Assembly (NCBI RefSeq): GCF_001514205.1
Contig: NZ_KQ948776.1
Coordinates: 62,001 to 126,000, forward strand
DNA from: Streptomyces griseoruber
GTDB lineage: Bacteria > Actinomycetota > Actinomycetes > Streptomycetales > Streptomycetaceae
Direction: 5' to 3'
Length of the DNA stretch: 64,000 nucleotides
The first letter of the stretch is position 1; each line of letters opens with the position of its first letter. Shown piece after piece: positions 8,544 to 16,414 of the stretch. The translations under genes were made by a program, and so were the position numbers. The notes beneath the pieces are model-generated. The model was not told where the DNA came from. It saw nothing but the letters and a program-made list of their open reading frames with translations, and searched no databases.

Positions 8544-9463
8544 CGCTGGTGGGGACGACACCGCAGAACACGACCCCGCCGCCGCGGCTGCCGGTGCGGG
8601 AGAGATCGGCGGCCCGGGAGGCGGGAGGCGGGCTGTCGCCGATGCTGACCCGGCTCGCCGCCGAGCGGGCCACCGGCGTCCTGGAACGCGAGGCCGGCGC
8701 GCTCTACCTCGCCGAGGGCCGTGTGGTGCACGCCGAGAGCCCCCTCGCTCCGGGCCTCGACGTGCTCCTCCTGACCCACGGCACCCTCGACGGCGCCTCC
8801 TGGCAGCAGGCGCTGGACCGGGCCGACGCGGACCACGGCGCGCTGCGGCTGCTGCTGGACGCCGACCGGATCCCGCGCGGCGCGCTGGAGGTGTGCCATC
8901 TGGGGGCGCTGTACGACGCGGCGTACTTCGCGCTCGCCCCCAGCAGCACCCCGGGCCGCTTCCGCTACGGCGCCGGGCATCCGTTCGGCGGGCTGCGGCC
9001 GGTGGCGGTGGGCGCGCTGGAGCGCGAGACGCTGCGCCGCCGCGAGCTGCTGGACCGGCTGTGGCCGGACCCACTGGCCGACGGGGCGCCGCTGATGCGG
9101 GCCGAGGCGTTCGCCGCCCCGGCACCGACCGCGCGGCAGCGCGCCGTACTGGCGCTGGTGGACGGGGTGCGCACCGCGTCGGACATCGCCCGGGAGCTGG
9201 GCCGGCAGGCGTTCCACACCCTGGTGGACGTCCGCCGGCTGGCCGCGGCGGGCCTGCTGACCGCGCTGTTCCCGCCACCGCCCCCGGCGCCCCAGCCGCA
9301 CCTCCCGCCGGGGGCGCCGGGAGCGCCGGGGGGAGCGGGCACGGCCGGCGCCGCGGGCGCGCCCCCCGCCGCCAACCCCCCGCCCGGCGCCTCCCTGCCC
9401 CGTGTCAACGACCCCGACATCACCTTGCTGAAGAGGCTCAGAGATGCGCTGGAGGCCCTTTGA
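8540..9463 (+). CDS. DUF4388/PATAN-like regulatory protein
   Basis: The ATG overlaps the previous stop (ATGA). The 307-aa product has an N-terminal domain resembling the PATAN/DUF4388 type: LSPMLTRLAAERATGVLE, then GALYLAEGRVVHAESP, then GTLDGASWQQAL. A winged-helix-like segment follows around residues 200-240 (QRAVLALVDGVRTASDIARE). A long Pro/Gly/Ala linker and a short C-terminal tail, NDPDITLLKRLRDALEAL, complete it. In other bacteria these domains occur with Roadblock proteins and GTPases in polarity and signalling modules. No GTPase is encoded here. It forms one transcription unit with the flanking Roadblock genes. Confidence 0.65.
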   Translation: MTLVGTTPQNTTPPPRLPVRERSAAREAGGGLSPMLTRLAAERATGVLEREAGALYLAEGRVVHAESPLAPGLDVLLLTHGTLDGASWQQALDRADADHGALRLLLDADRIPRGALEVCHLGALYDAAYFALAPSSTPGRFRYGAGHPFGGLRPVAVGALERETLRRRELLDRLWPDPLADGAPLMRAEAFAAPAPTARQRAVLALVDGVRTASDIARELGRQAFHTLVDVRRLAAAGLLTALFPPPPPAPQPHLPPGAPGAPGGAGTAGAAGAPPAANPPPGASLPRVNDPDITLLKRLRDALEAL

Positions 9464-9497
9464 GCGGCAGCGACCGCGCGACGGGAGGAGCGAGCTG

Positions 9498-10076
9498 ATG
9501 GCCGCCGGGCCCGAGATCCTCGACGAGCTCCGCCGGCTGCGGGCCCGGGTGCCGCAGCTGACCGGCGCGCTGGCCGCCGGTGTCGACGGGCTCGTCCTCG
9601 CCCACGACACCCCGGGCGTGGAGCCGGAGGGGGTGGCCGCACTGACCGCCGCCGCCCTGGGCGTCGCGGTGCGGCTGACGGACAGCACCGGCCAGGGCGA
9701 TCTGCGCGAGCTGCTCGTGCGCGGGCGGTACGGCTATGTCGCCACGTACGCGGCGGGCGGCCACGCCGTGCTGACCGTGCTCGCCCAGGACCGCGTCAAC
9801 GTCGGCCGGCTGCACCTGGAGGGGCGCCGGGCCGGGGCCCGGATCGGGGAGCTGGTCGACGCGCACGAGGCGAAGGCGCGCGAGGCGCGGGCGCGTGAGC
9901 CCAAGGCGCTGCCCCCGAAACCGCCGGCGCAGCCGCCCGTGCGGACCCCGGCCCGGCCCACCGCGGCACCCCTATGGACCAGATCGGCGCGCGACACCAC
10001 CACGGACGCGCGCACCACCACGGAAAGTCGAGAGGAACCGAGGAACACGTCATGGCCAACACCGAAACCGCACTGA
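9498..10076 (+). CDS. Roadblock/LC7-domain protein with basic, proline-rich C-terminus
   Basis: The ATG at 9498 follows GGGAGGAGCGAG; an earlier in-frame ATG at 9444 lies inside the previous gene and lacks a ribosome site. The 192-aa product has an N-terminal Roadblock-like domain (ILDELRRLRARVPQLTGALA, AGVDGLVLAHD, TVLAQDRVNVGRLHLEGRRA). A low-complexity tail rich in Ala, Arg, Pro and Thr follows. Its last 25 bases overlap the start of the next gene in another frame, so the two are probably co-translated. This domain looks like the CvnB/MglB type more than its two neighbours do. Confidence 0.7.
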   Translation: MAAGPEILDELRRLRARVPQLTGALAAGVDGLVLAHDTPGVEPEGVAALTAAALGVAVRLTDSTGQGDLRELLVRGRYGYVATYAAGGHAVLTVLAQDRVNVGRLHLEGRRAGARIGELVDAHEAKAREARAREPKALPPKPPAQPPVRTPARPTAAPLWTRSARDTTTDARTTTESREEPRNTSWPTPKPH

Positions 10077-10426
10077 AAGAGGCGCTCGCCACCATCGAGG
10101 GAGCGTCGGCCGCCGCCCTGGTCGACTACACCAGCGGCATGGCGCTGGGCACGCTGGGCGGCAGCAAGACCTTCGACCTCAATGTGGCCGCGGCCGGCAA
10201 CACCGACGTGGTGCGCGCCAAGATGCGCACCATGGAGCACCTCGGGCTGAAGGCCCAGATCGAGGACATCCTGATCACGCTGTCCGACCAGTACCACCTG
10301 ATCCGTCTGATCAGCGGGCGCGGCGGCAACGGGCTCTTCCTGTACCTCGTCCTGGACGCCAAGCGGGCCAACCTCGCGATGGCCCGCCACCAGCTCCGGA
10401 AGATCGAGGAGGACCTGGAGGTCTGA
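10052..10426 (+). CDS. Small Roadblock/LC7-like protein
   Basis: The ATG at 10052 is preceded by CGAGGAAC. The 124-aa product is a bare Roadblock-like domain: TALKEALATIEGASAAALVD, TSGMALGTLGG, then ILITLSDQYHLIRLI and NGLFLYLVLDAKRANLAMAR. It is clearly paralogous to the protein at 8127 but lacks the insertion. It is the last gene of the four-gene cluster and ends directly against the stop of the convergent membrane-protein gene (10427), with no spacer. The likely role is a homo- or heterodimeric regulatory platform; the partner is unknown. Confidence 0.75.
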   Translation: MANTETALKEALATIEGASAAALVDYTSGMALGTLGGSKTFDLNVAAAGNTDVVRAKMRTMEHLGLKAQIEDILITLSDQYHLIRLISGRGGNGLFLYLVLDAKRANLAMARHQLRKIEEDLEV

Positions 10427-11011
10427 CTACGCGTACAGCTCGGTGCGGCGGCGGCTTCCCCCCGGGGCCGCGTCGCCCGCCCCGATGCCGGTGCTGCGGT
10501 ACGCCTTGACGGCCTTTCCGGCCGGACGGCCGCCGTACCGGCCGAGCCAGTCGACGCGCGCCCACAGCAGCACGTCCCCGGCCCGCTCGCGCCTCCCGAG
10601 CCAGGCGGCCTTCAGCCTGAGCCCGGTGCCGCAGCCGGCGAGCAGCATGCCGACGGCGGCGGGCACGGCGAAGGAGCTGCCCAGCGCGACCGTGAAGGCG
10701 AGCAGCAGCCACCAGCGGTGGCCGTGCCGCCAGGTGCGGACGGTGACCGCCCGGTCCTGGAGCACATCGTGCTTGCCGGCCCGGGCGGCACCGCCGGCGA
10801 GCGCGGTGTAGCGCTTGCGGCCGTACAGCGCCACCACGGCCGCGGCCACGAGGAACAGCGCGGCCCCCGCCATGACCCCGATCCGGCGTCCGGTGATTCC
10901 GGGCGGCAGGACGCCGACCCCCGCCGTGAACACCCCGCACCACCACAGCGGTGCGGCCCCGGCCCGTACGACGACGGCCACCCGGGCCAGCCCCTGACCT
11001 CCGCGTGCCAC
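10427..11011 (-). CDS. Hypothetical membrane protein
   Basis: The start is the GTG at 11011 with GAGGAGGAGAC upstream. The 194-aa protein has four likely membrane helices: around residues 12-36, 46-64, 100-120 and a shorter hydrophobic stretch (VPAAVGMLLAGCG). A basic, soluble C-terminal half follows (RRERAGDVLLWARVDWLGRYGG). I recognise no family. It is monocistronic and convergent with the Roadblock cluster, sharing no intergenic space with it. Confidence 0.7.
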   Translation of the reverse strand: MARGGQGLARVAVVVRAGAAPLWWCGVFTAGVGVLPPGITGRRIGVMAGAALFLVAAAVVALYGRKRYTALAGGAARAGKHDVLQDRAVTVRTWRHGHRWWLLLAFTVALGSSFAVPAAVGMLLAGCGTGLRLKAAWLGRRERAGDVLLWARVDWLGRYGGRPAGKAVKAYRSTGIGAGDAAPGGSRRRTELYA

Positions 11012-11097
11012 GTCCGTCTCCTCCTCGCTCCGGCACAGTTCTGGTGACCGGTCAGGCTAGCGAGCGAACGTGAGACCCGTCTGAGAGCGGAGCGGCG

Positions 11098-12012
11098 CTA
11101 CTCGACGAACAGCCCCCGTGCCGCCGCCCGGGTGTCGAACTCCTCCAGCCGGGCCTGCGCCTCGGGCAGGTCGTCGCACATCGCCTCCAGCAGGACCCGG
11201 CCCAGCAGCATCGGCGCGCACGCCGTGTCGAAGGCGAGCCCGGTGCCGACGGCGGCGGGCAGCAGCAGGTCGGAGACCTTGGCGACCGGCGCGAACGCGG
11301 AGTCGGCGACCGTGACGACGGTCAGCCCCGCCTCCTTCGCGCAGCTCAGCGCGTCGAGGACCTCGCGCGGATGCCGGGGCAGCGCGAAGCACAGCAGCGC
11401 GGTGGCACCGGCCCGTACGGCGGCGTCGATCCGGTCCTGGATCATCGTGCCGCCCTCGTTGAGCAGCCGTACGTCGGGGTGGACCTTGGCGGCGAAGTAC
11501 GCGAAGCCGTACGCCTGGGAGGCGGCGGCCCGCAGTCCGAGGACCGGAAGGGGCCGGGAGGCGGCGAGCAGCCGGCCGGCCCGGTGCACCGGGCGGGGGT
11601 CGGCGAGCAGTTCGGCGAGATGCCTCAGGTTCTCGATCTCGGCCTCGACGGCCTGCTGGTACTCGTTGTACGAGGCCGAGCCGGGCGGCTGTTCGGCAGG
11701 GGCGACCTCGCGCAGATGCCTGCGCAGGGCCGGGTAGCCGTCGAAGCCGAGGGCGACGGCGAACCGGGTCACGGAGGGCTGGCTGACCCCGGCCAGTTCG
11801 GCCAGTTCGACGCTGGAGAGGAACGGCACGTCGGCGGCGCGCCGCACCATGCTGTGGGCGATGCGCCGCTGGGTGGGCGTCAGCCGGTGCCCCTCGAAGA
11901 GCGCCTGAAGCCGTCCGGCGGGAGTGTCCGCCACACCGGTCCCGCCCGCGCCCGTCCCGCCCGCACCGGTCCGGCCGGCACCCGTGCCGCCCATGTCGGT
12001 CTCCGCGCTCAT
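11098..12012 (-). CDS. RpiR/MurR-family transcriptional regulator
   Basis: The 304-aa protein has the family's two-domain layout. The N-terminal HTH_6 domain is at about residues 30-105 (LTPTQRRIAHSMVRRAADVP, SVELAELAGVSQPSVTRFA). The C-terminal SIS (sugar isomerase) domain is at about 130-270, where phosphosugar or similar effectors bind in known members. The first 28 residues are an unusual Gly/Thr repeat (GTGAG units). Its ATG overlaps the stop of the ammonia-lyase-family gene by four bases, so the two are co-transcribed. It probably controls that gene and itself; an imperfect palindrome upstream (13603-13620) is a candidate site. Confidence 0.88.
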   Translation of the reverse strand: MSAETDMGGTGAGRTGAGGTGAGGTGVADTPAGRLQALFEGHRLTPTQRRIAHSMVRRAADVPFLSSVELAELAGVSQPSVTRFAVALGFDGYPALRRHLREVAPAEQPPGSASYNEYQQAVEAEIENLRHLAELLADPRPVHRAGRLLAASRPLPVLGLRAAASQAYGFAYFAAKVHPDVRLLNEGGTMIQDRIDAAVRAGATALLCFALPRHPREVLDALSCAKEAGLTVVTVADSAFAPVAKVSDLLLPAAVGTGLAFDTACAPMLLGRVLLEAMCDDLPEAQARLEEFDTRAAARGLFVE

Positions 12013-13526
12013 GCCCCGCTCCCCCTCCAGATCTCCGTGAACCGGTCCAGCAGCCGGGCCGCCGCGCCCACGTCGTCCGTGAGCGGCCGGTCGGCCTGTT
12101 CGGCGTCGAGCGCCGCCTCGGCGAGCTCCAGCGCCCGGCCGGCCGGAAGGCCCGGCTCGGGCCGCAGCTCGCGCTGACGCAGCGCCCGTACGGCGGCGAC
12201 GAGTTCGCAGCCGACCACGAGACGGTACGCGCCACAGGCACGCAGTGTCTGCCGGGCGGCGAGCGAGGCGAAACTGGCCTGTTCCTCGACGCCCCGGGAG
12301 AGTACAGCGTGGCCGAGCGAGGCGGGGGCCGCGAAGGCCCGCAGGTCACCGAGGGCGGCTCCGGCGGCGTACTCCAGGATCATCACACCGGAGGAGGCGG
12401 GCCGGTCGTCGGCGAGGAAGGGGCGCAGCCGGGTGAAGGCGGGCTCGTTCAGGGTGGAGAGCCGGGACGTGGACAGCCGCGCCACCTGCATCAGCGAGAG
12501 CCTGAAGTGGTCCAGGGCGAGGGCGAGCTGGGCCTGGTAGAAGCCGCCGTGGTGGTAGGCGGCCATGTCCTCGGGGGAGATGAGCGGGTTCTCGGCGGCG
12601 GCGTTGATCTCGATGCCGAGCACCTGCTCCAGGGCGTCGGCGGCGTCGTGCGCGGGGCCGTGGATCTGGGGCAGGCAGCGGAAGCCGTACGGGTCCTGGA
12701 TCCGGCCGAGGGGTGGGGTGGGCCGGTCCTCGGCGCCGGTCAGCTCCCGCATCCGGCGGGCCACGTCGACGGAGCCGCGGTGCGGGCGGGCGGCGTGCAC
12801 GGGGGCGGCGTACGCCTCGTGCGAGCCGTCCACGGCGAGCAGCGAGAGCGCCGCGACGACCTGGGTGGCCTCCAGGAGTCCGCGCAGCTCGTGCAGGGCG
12901 AGGGCGGACTGGCCGAGGGTGAGGGCGTTGCTGCTGATGAGGGCGAGGGCGTCGTTGTTGTCGAGGGTCTGCGGCTCGGGGGCCGGCGTGCCCCGCCAGG
13001 GATGCTCCCCCACCAGTGCCAGCCCCACCTGCGCCAGCGCGGCCAGGTCCCCGGTCCCGACCGAGCCGAACTCGTTGACGACCGGGTGGGCCCCGCTCTC
13101 CAGGGCCTGGCAGAGCGCGGTGACGACGCCGGGCCGCAGGCCCGCGCCGCCGGCGAGGAGCTGGTTGGCGCGGACGGCGAGCATGGCGCGGACCTGCCGG
13201 GCGGGGAGTTCCTCGCCGATGGCGCCGGCGTGGCTGCGCAGCAGCCGCAGCCCGTGCCGGGCGGCCTCCTCGGTGGGCACGTCCTCGTTCCGGTTGGCGC
13301 CGACGCCGGTGGAGCGGCCGTAGACGCGTCCGGTGGCGGCGATCATCCGGGCCGCGTCCCAGACCTCCGTCATCCGGCGCATCGCGTCGGTGCCGGGCAC
13401 CGGCCGGGCGGTGCCGTCGGCGAGGCGTACGACGTCCGGGACGCCGAGGGCGACTCCGTCGAGGACCACCAGCCCGCTGTGCGCGGCCGGGGCGACCTCG
13501 GACATGTCCACAATCCGAGACGACAT
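12009..13526 (-). CDS. Aromatic amino acid / histidine ammonia-lyase-family protein lacking the canonical Ala-Ser-Gly
   Basis: The product is 505 aa from the ATG at 13526, with GAGGAGG about 11 bases upstream. The fold family is clear from VYGRSTGVGANRN (canonical YGxNTGFG), LRSHAGAIGEELP, the tyrosine and arginine in QDPYGFRCLPQIHG, and AENPLIS. The MIO-forming region reads NEFGSVGTGDLAALAQ where ordinary HAL/PAL enzymes have GSVGASGDLAPLA. One residue is missing and no Ser precedes the Gly. The Asn of the LING motif is also replaced (ALISSNALT). It may therefore act with a different prosthetic group, on another substrate, or not as a lyase. It is followed by an RpiR regulator and is not in the hut operon; true HutH may be elsewhere in the genome. 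Confidence 0.8.
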   Translation of the reverse strand: MSSRIVDMSEVAPAAHSGLVVLDGVALGVPDVVRLADGTARPVPGTDAMRRMTEVWDAARMIAATGRVYGRSTGVGANRNEDVPTEEAARHGLRLLRSHAGAIGEELPARQVRAMLAVRANQLLAGGAGLRPGVVTALCQALESGAHPVVNEFGSVGTGDLAALAQVGLALVGEHPWRGTPAPEPQTLDNNDALALISSNALTLGQSALALHELRGLLEATQVVAALSLLAVDGSHEAYAAPVHAARPHRGSVDVARRMRELTGAEDRPTPPLGRIQDPYGFRCLPQIHGPAHDAADALEQVLGIEINAAAENPLISPEDMAAYHHGGFYQAQLALALDHFRLSLMQVARLSTSRLSTLNEPAFTRLRPFLADDRPASSGVMILEYAAGAALGDLRAFAAPASLGHAVLSRGVEEQASFASLAARQTLRACGAYRLVVGCELVAAVRALRQRELRPEPGLPAGRALELAEAALDAEQADRPLTDDVGAAARLLDRFTEIWRGSGA

Positions 13527-13602
13527 AAGGCTTCGATCCTCCTCAATTCGGACGCCTGATCTTGCTCCTCGGTCATCCATTACCTCGGATTCACACCGAA
13601 GC

Positions 13603-13620
13603 GTTGACAAATTATTCAAC
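13603..13620. promoter_or_regulatory. Candidate operator upstream of the ammonia-lyase-family gene
   Basis: GTTGACAAATTATTCAAC is an 18-bp imperfect palindrome (14 of 18 positions symmetric) in an AT-rich pocket 77 bases upstream of the start at 13526. It could bind the co-transcribed RpiR regulator. It also contains a TTGACA box on the plus strand, but no good -10 follows. Confidence 0.4.
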
Positions 13621-13667
13621 TACGGAGAACTCTGCATGACGTTATACAGCCGGGCAAGGGACATCTC

Positions 13668-13989
13668 ATGATCCAGTTCGACGCGGTCCACAAGCGCTTC
13701 CCCAACGGCACGACAGCAGTCCACGACCTCACCCTGGAAATGCCGGAAGGCGGGGTGACCGTCCTGGTCGGGTCCTCCGGTTGCGGCAAGACCCCTCATC
13801 CCCGGCCAGCACATCGTGCCCCTGATCGCCGACCGCAAGGCCGACTCCACCGTCCGCAAGGCCCTCGCCCGGCTCGGCAACGTCCTGACCACCGAGCACC
13901 TCACCCAGCTCAACAAGCAGGTGGACACGGACAAGGAGGACCCCGAGGACGTGGCGAACGCGTACGCGAAGCAGCACGGCCTGGCATAG
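13668..13989 (+). pseudogene. Deletion remnant of a glycine betaine/proline ABC transporter operon
   Basis: From 13668 to about 13794 the frame encodes the first 42 residues of an ATP-binding subunit (MIQFDAVHKRFPNGTTAVHD) and stops right after the Walker A GSSGCGKT. From about 13795, in the +1 frame, the sequence encodes the C-terminal 64 residues of a quaternary-amine substrate-binding protein (IPGQHIVPLIADRKADSTV through DPEDVANAYAKQHGLA) and a proper TAG stop at 13989. The remainder of the ATPase, the permeases and most of the binding protein are missing. This looks like one large internal deletion rather than gradual decay. The family assignment of the tail is by eye. Confidence 0.8.
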
Positions 13990-14100
13990 GAACGGGGTCC
14001 GTCCACCCCGGCGGACCCGACCCCGAAGACGGGGGCTGCCCCCAGTGCGCGGGGCGCCCCCACTGCCTACCGTGGGTCCATGACGGGATGGGAGACCACC

Positions 14101-14529
14101 ATGGACGCGCGCGACAGCGACCTGAAGAAGGAACTCGACGCCACTCTGCAGACGCGCAGGGAGCTGGGCGAGGAGTACGAGTCCGCGCTGGTGGACTCCT
14201 TCCTGGAGAAGGTCGACCAGCGCATCGACGCGGCGGTGGAGCGCCGGGTGCGCAGGGGGTTCGCGCAGGCGCAGACGGCGACGGCCCGTGACTCCCGTTC
14301 CCCGAGGGCCACGGACTCCTGGGGCGAGCGGTTCGGCTTCGGCATCGTCTCGCTGGTGCTGGCGGTCCCGCTGTCCGCGATCGGTGCGGGCACCGCGCAT
14401 CTGCCCGGGCTGATCGTCACCTGGGTGGGCATCGTCGGCGTCAACGCCGTCCAGGCCGCCCGCAGCAACCCCGGCCTGTTCGGCGCCGCCCGCCGCCGGT
14501 CGTCGAAGGACGACGACTGGAAGGACTGA
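14101..14529 (+). CDS. Small membrane protein with N-terminal charged helix
   Basis: The ATG at 14101 is preceded by GATGGGAGAC; another in-frame ATG lies at 14080. The 142-aa product starts with a long charged, probably coiled-coil segment (MDARDSDLKKELDATLQTRR through IDAAVERRVRRGF). Two membrane helices follow at about residues 75-95 and 100-120, with a basic tail. It looks like a Streptomyces-conserved hypothetical protein; no function can be named. A strong hairpin follows the stop. Confidence 0.75.
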   Translation: MDARDSDLKKELDATLQTRRELGEEYESALVDSFLEKVDQRIDAAVERRVRRGFAQAQTATARDSRSPRATDSWGERFGFGIVSLVLAVPLSAIGAGTAHLPGLIVTWVGIVGVNAVQAARSNPGLFGAARRRSSKDDDWKD

Positions 14530-14554
14530 CGGGGCCACGGAGAAAAGAGCTGTG

Positions 14555-14609
14555 CGCGGGGACCGCCGCACCCCCGTTACCGGGGGGCGGGACGACGGCG
14601 GTCCCCGCG
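14555..14609 (+). terminator. Two-tier hairpin terminator
   Basis: CGCGGGGACCGCCG (14555-14568) pairs perfectly with CGGCGGTCCCCGCG (14596-14609). The loop holds a second hairpin, CCCCCG - TTAC - CGGGGG. It lies 26 bases after the stop at 14529. There is no U-run. Confidence 0.65.
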
Positions 14610-14876
14610 AGGGACGCGGGCCGGGTCAGGCCGGGCTTGCGCGTCCGTGGCGTCGGTGGAGGTCCGGGAGCCGCTCCGGAGGTCCGTGACGCCGTTCGGT
14701 TGCCGGCCTGGGCGGGGAGCCGCTCCCGCCCTGCCGACACCCACTAATGTGCCGGACCCGTGTTAAGCGTGTGCTGCGCGGACGTGACGCGCTCGTACCA
14801 CTTCCGCGAAGTCCATCACTTCGGTGGGTAAACGGAACTTCGGCGTCGTCACCGGCAGTTCACCGGACGTTCGCCG
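14610..14876. other. Non-coding stretch between convergent genes
   Basis: With the hairpin before it, this makes 347 bases without a gene between the membrane protein and cystathionine beta-synthase. Apart from short local repeats near 14810-14870, I see no ORF, RNA or regulatory element. Confidence 0.4.
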
Positions 14877-16265
14877 TCACTTGCCGCCCTTGGCCAGGAA
14901 GGCCAGCAGGTCCTGGCGGCTGACGACACCGGTGGGCTTGCCCTCGACGAGGACGATCGCGGCGTCCGCGGTGCCGAGCACCGACATCAGGTCGCCGACC
15001 GGTTCGCCGGAGCCGACCTGCGGCAGCGGGGCCGACATGTGCTTCTCCAGCGGGTCGGAGAGGGAGGCGCGCTGGGTGAACAGCGCGTCGAGCAGCTCGC
15101 GTTCGACGACCGAGCCGACGACCTCGGCGGCCATGACGTCCGGGTGGCCGGCGCCCGGCTTCACGATCGGCATCTGCGAGACGCCGTACTCGCGCAGCAC
15201 CTCGATGGCCTGACCGACCGTCTCGTCCGGGTGCATGTGGACGAGGGACGGCATGGCGCCGTGCTCCTTGTCGCTCAGGACGTCACCGACGCGCGCGGAC
15301 GGGCCCTCGTCCTCCAGGAAGCCGTAGTCGGCCATCCACTCGTCGTTGAAGATCTTCGAGAGGTACCCGCGGCCGCTGTCCGGCAGCAGCACCACGACCA
15401 CGTCGTCGGGCCCGAGCCGCTCGGCGACCCGCAGCGCGGCGACGACGGCCATGCCGCAGGAGCCGCCGACGAGGAGGCCCTCCTCCTTGGCCAGACGGCG
15501 GGTCATCTGGAAGGAGTCCTTGTCGGAGACCGCGACGATCTCGTCGGCGACGGTCCGGTCGTAGGCGGACGGCCAGAAGTCCTCACCGACGCCCTCGACC
15601 AGGTACGGCCGCCCGGAGCCGCCGGAGTAGACGGATCCCTCGGGGTCGGCGCCCACGACCTGGACACGGCCGTCGCTGGCGTCCTTCAGATAGCGCCCGG
15701 TACCGGAGATGGTGCCGCCGGTGCCCACGCCCGCCACGAAGTGCGTGATCCGCCCCTCCGTCTGCTCCCACAGCTCGGGGCCGGTGGAGTGGTAGTGGGA
15801 GAGCGGGTTGTTGGGGTTGGAGTACTGGTCGGGCTTCCAGGCGCCGGGCGTCTCGCGCACCAGCCGGTCGGACACGTTGTAGTAGGAGTCCGGGTGCTCG
15901 GGGTCCACGGCGGTCGGGCAGACGACGACCTCCGCGCCGTACGCCCGCAGCACGTTGATCTTGTCGGTGCTCACCTTGTCGGGGCACACGAAGATGCACT
16001 TGTACCCCTTCTGCTGCGCCACGATGGCCAGCCCGACCCCGGTGTTGCCGCTGGTCGGCTCGACGATCGTGCCGCCCGGCCGGAGTTCCCCGCTCTTCTC
16101 GGCGGCCTCGATCATGCGCAGGGCGATGCGGTCCTTCACGGAGCCGCCCGGGTTGAAGTACTCCACCTTGGCCAGAACGGTGGCCTGGATGCCCTGGGTC
16201 ACGCTGTTGAGCTTCACCAGCGGGGTGTTGCCGACGAGGCTGATCATCGAGTCGTGGAATCGCAC
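14877..16265 (-). CDS. cbs: Cystathionine beta-synthase
   Basis: This PLP enzyme condenses serine and homocysteine to cystathionine in the transsulfuration route. The GTG at 16265 is preceded by CCGGAGAC; the open frame further upstream is unlike the family. The 462-aa protein has the fold-II PLP domain: NTPLVKLN, the PLP lysine in GGSVKDR, SGNTGVGLA, and the phosphate loop GVGTGGTISG. A C-terminal pair of CBS (Bateman) domains follows from about residue 325 (RVGDVLSDKEHGAMPSLVHM, then PLPQVGSGEPVGDLMSVL). The Bateman domains suggest adenosyl-ligand regulation, as in many bacterial homologues. A pure cysteine synthase is less likely because of the tandem CBS domains. Confidence 0.9.
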   Translation of the reverse strand: MRFHDSMISLVGNTPLVKLNSVTQGIQATVLAKVEYFNPGGSVKDRIALRMIEAAEKSGELRPGGTIVEPTSGNTGVGLAIVAQQKGYKCIFVCPDKVSTDKINVLRAYGAEVVVCPTAVDPEHPDSYYNVSDRLVRETPGAWKPDQYSNPNNPLSHYHSTGPELWEQTEGRITHFVAGVGTGGTISGTGRYLKDASDGRVQVVGADPEGSVYSGGSGRPYLVEGVGEDFWPSAYDRTVADEIVAVSDKDSFQMTRRLAKEEGLLVGGSCGMAVVAALRVAERLGPDDVVVVLLPDSGRGYLSKIFNDEWMADYGFLEDEGPSARVGDVLSDKEHGAMPSLVHMHPDETVGQAIEVLREYGVSQMPIVKPGAGHPDVMAAEVVGSVVERELLDALFTQRASLSDPLEKHMSAPLPQVGSGEPVGDLMSVLGTADAAIVLVEGKPTGVVSRQDLLAFLAKGGK

Positions 16266-16414
16266 CGTTGTCTCCGGTTGCTTGCAAAAACAGTGGTCGT
16301 AGTGGTTACGCCAGCCTACGGCCCGTCCGTGACGTTCACTCCCCGTCGAGATTGGGCGACGGTCCGTACGGGGCAAGGAGTGGGTGTACGGACACGAGGA
16401 GGTGGCGGCGAGGC

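Noticed and set aside
14824..15213. A 129-codon plus-strand frame over the 3' end of cystathionine beta-synthase
   Set aside because: Ser/Arg-rich antisense shadow; the enzyme on the other strand is unambiguous.
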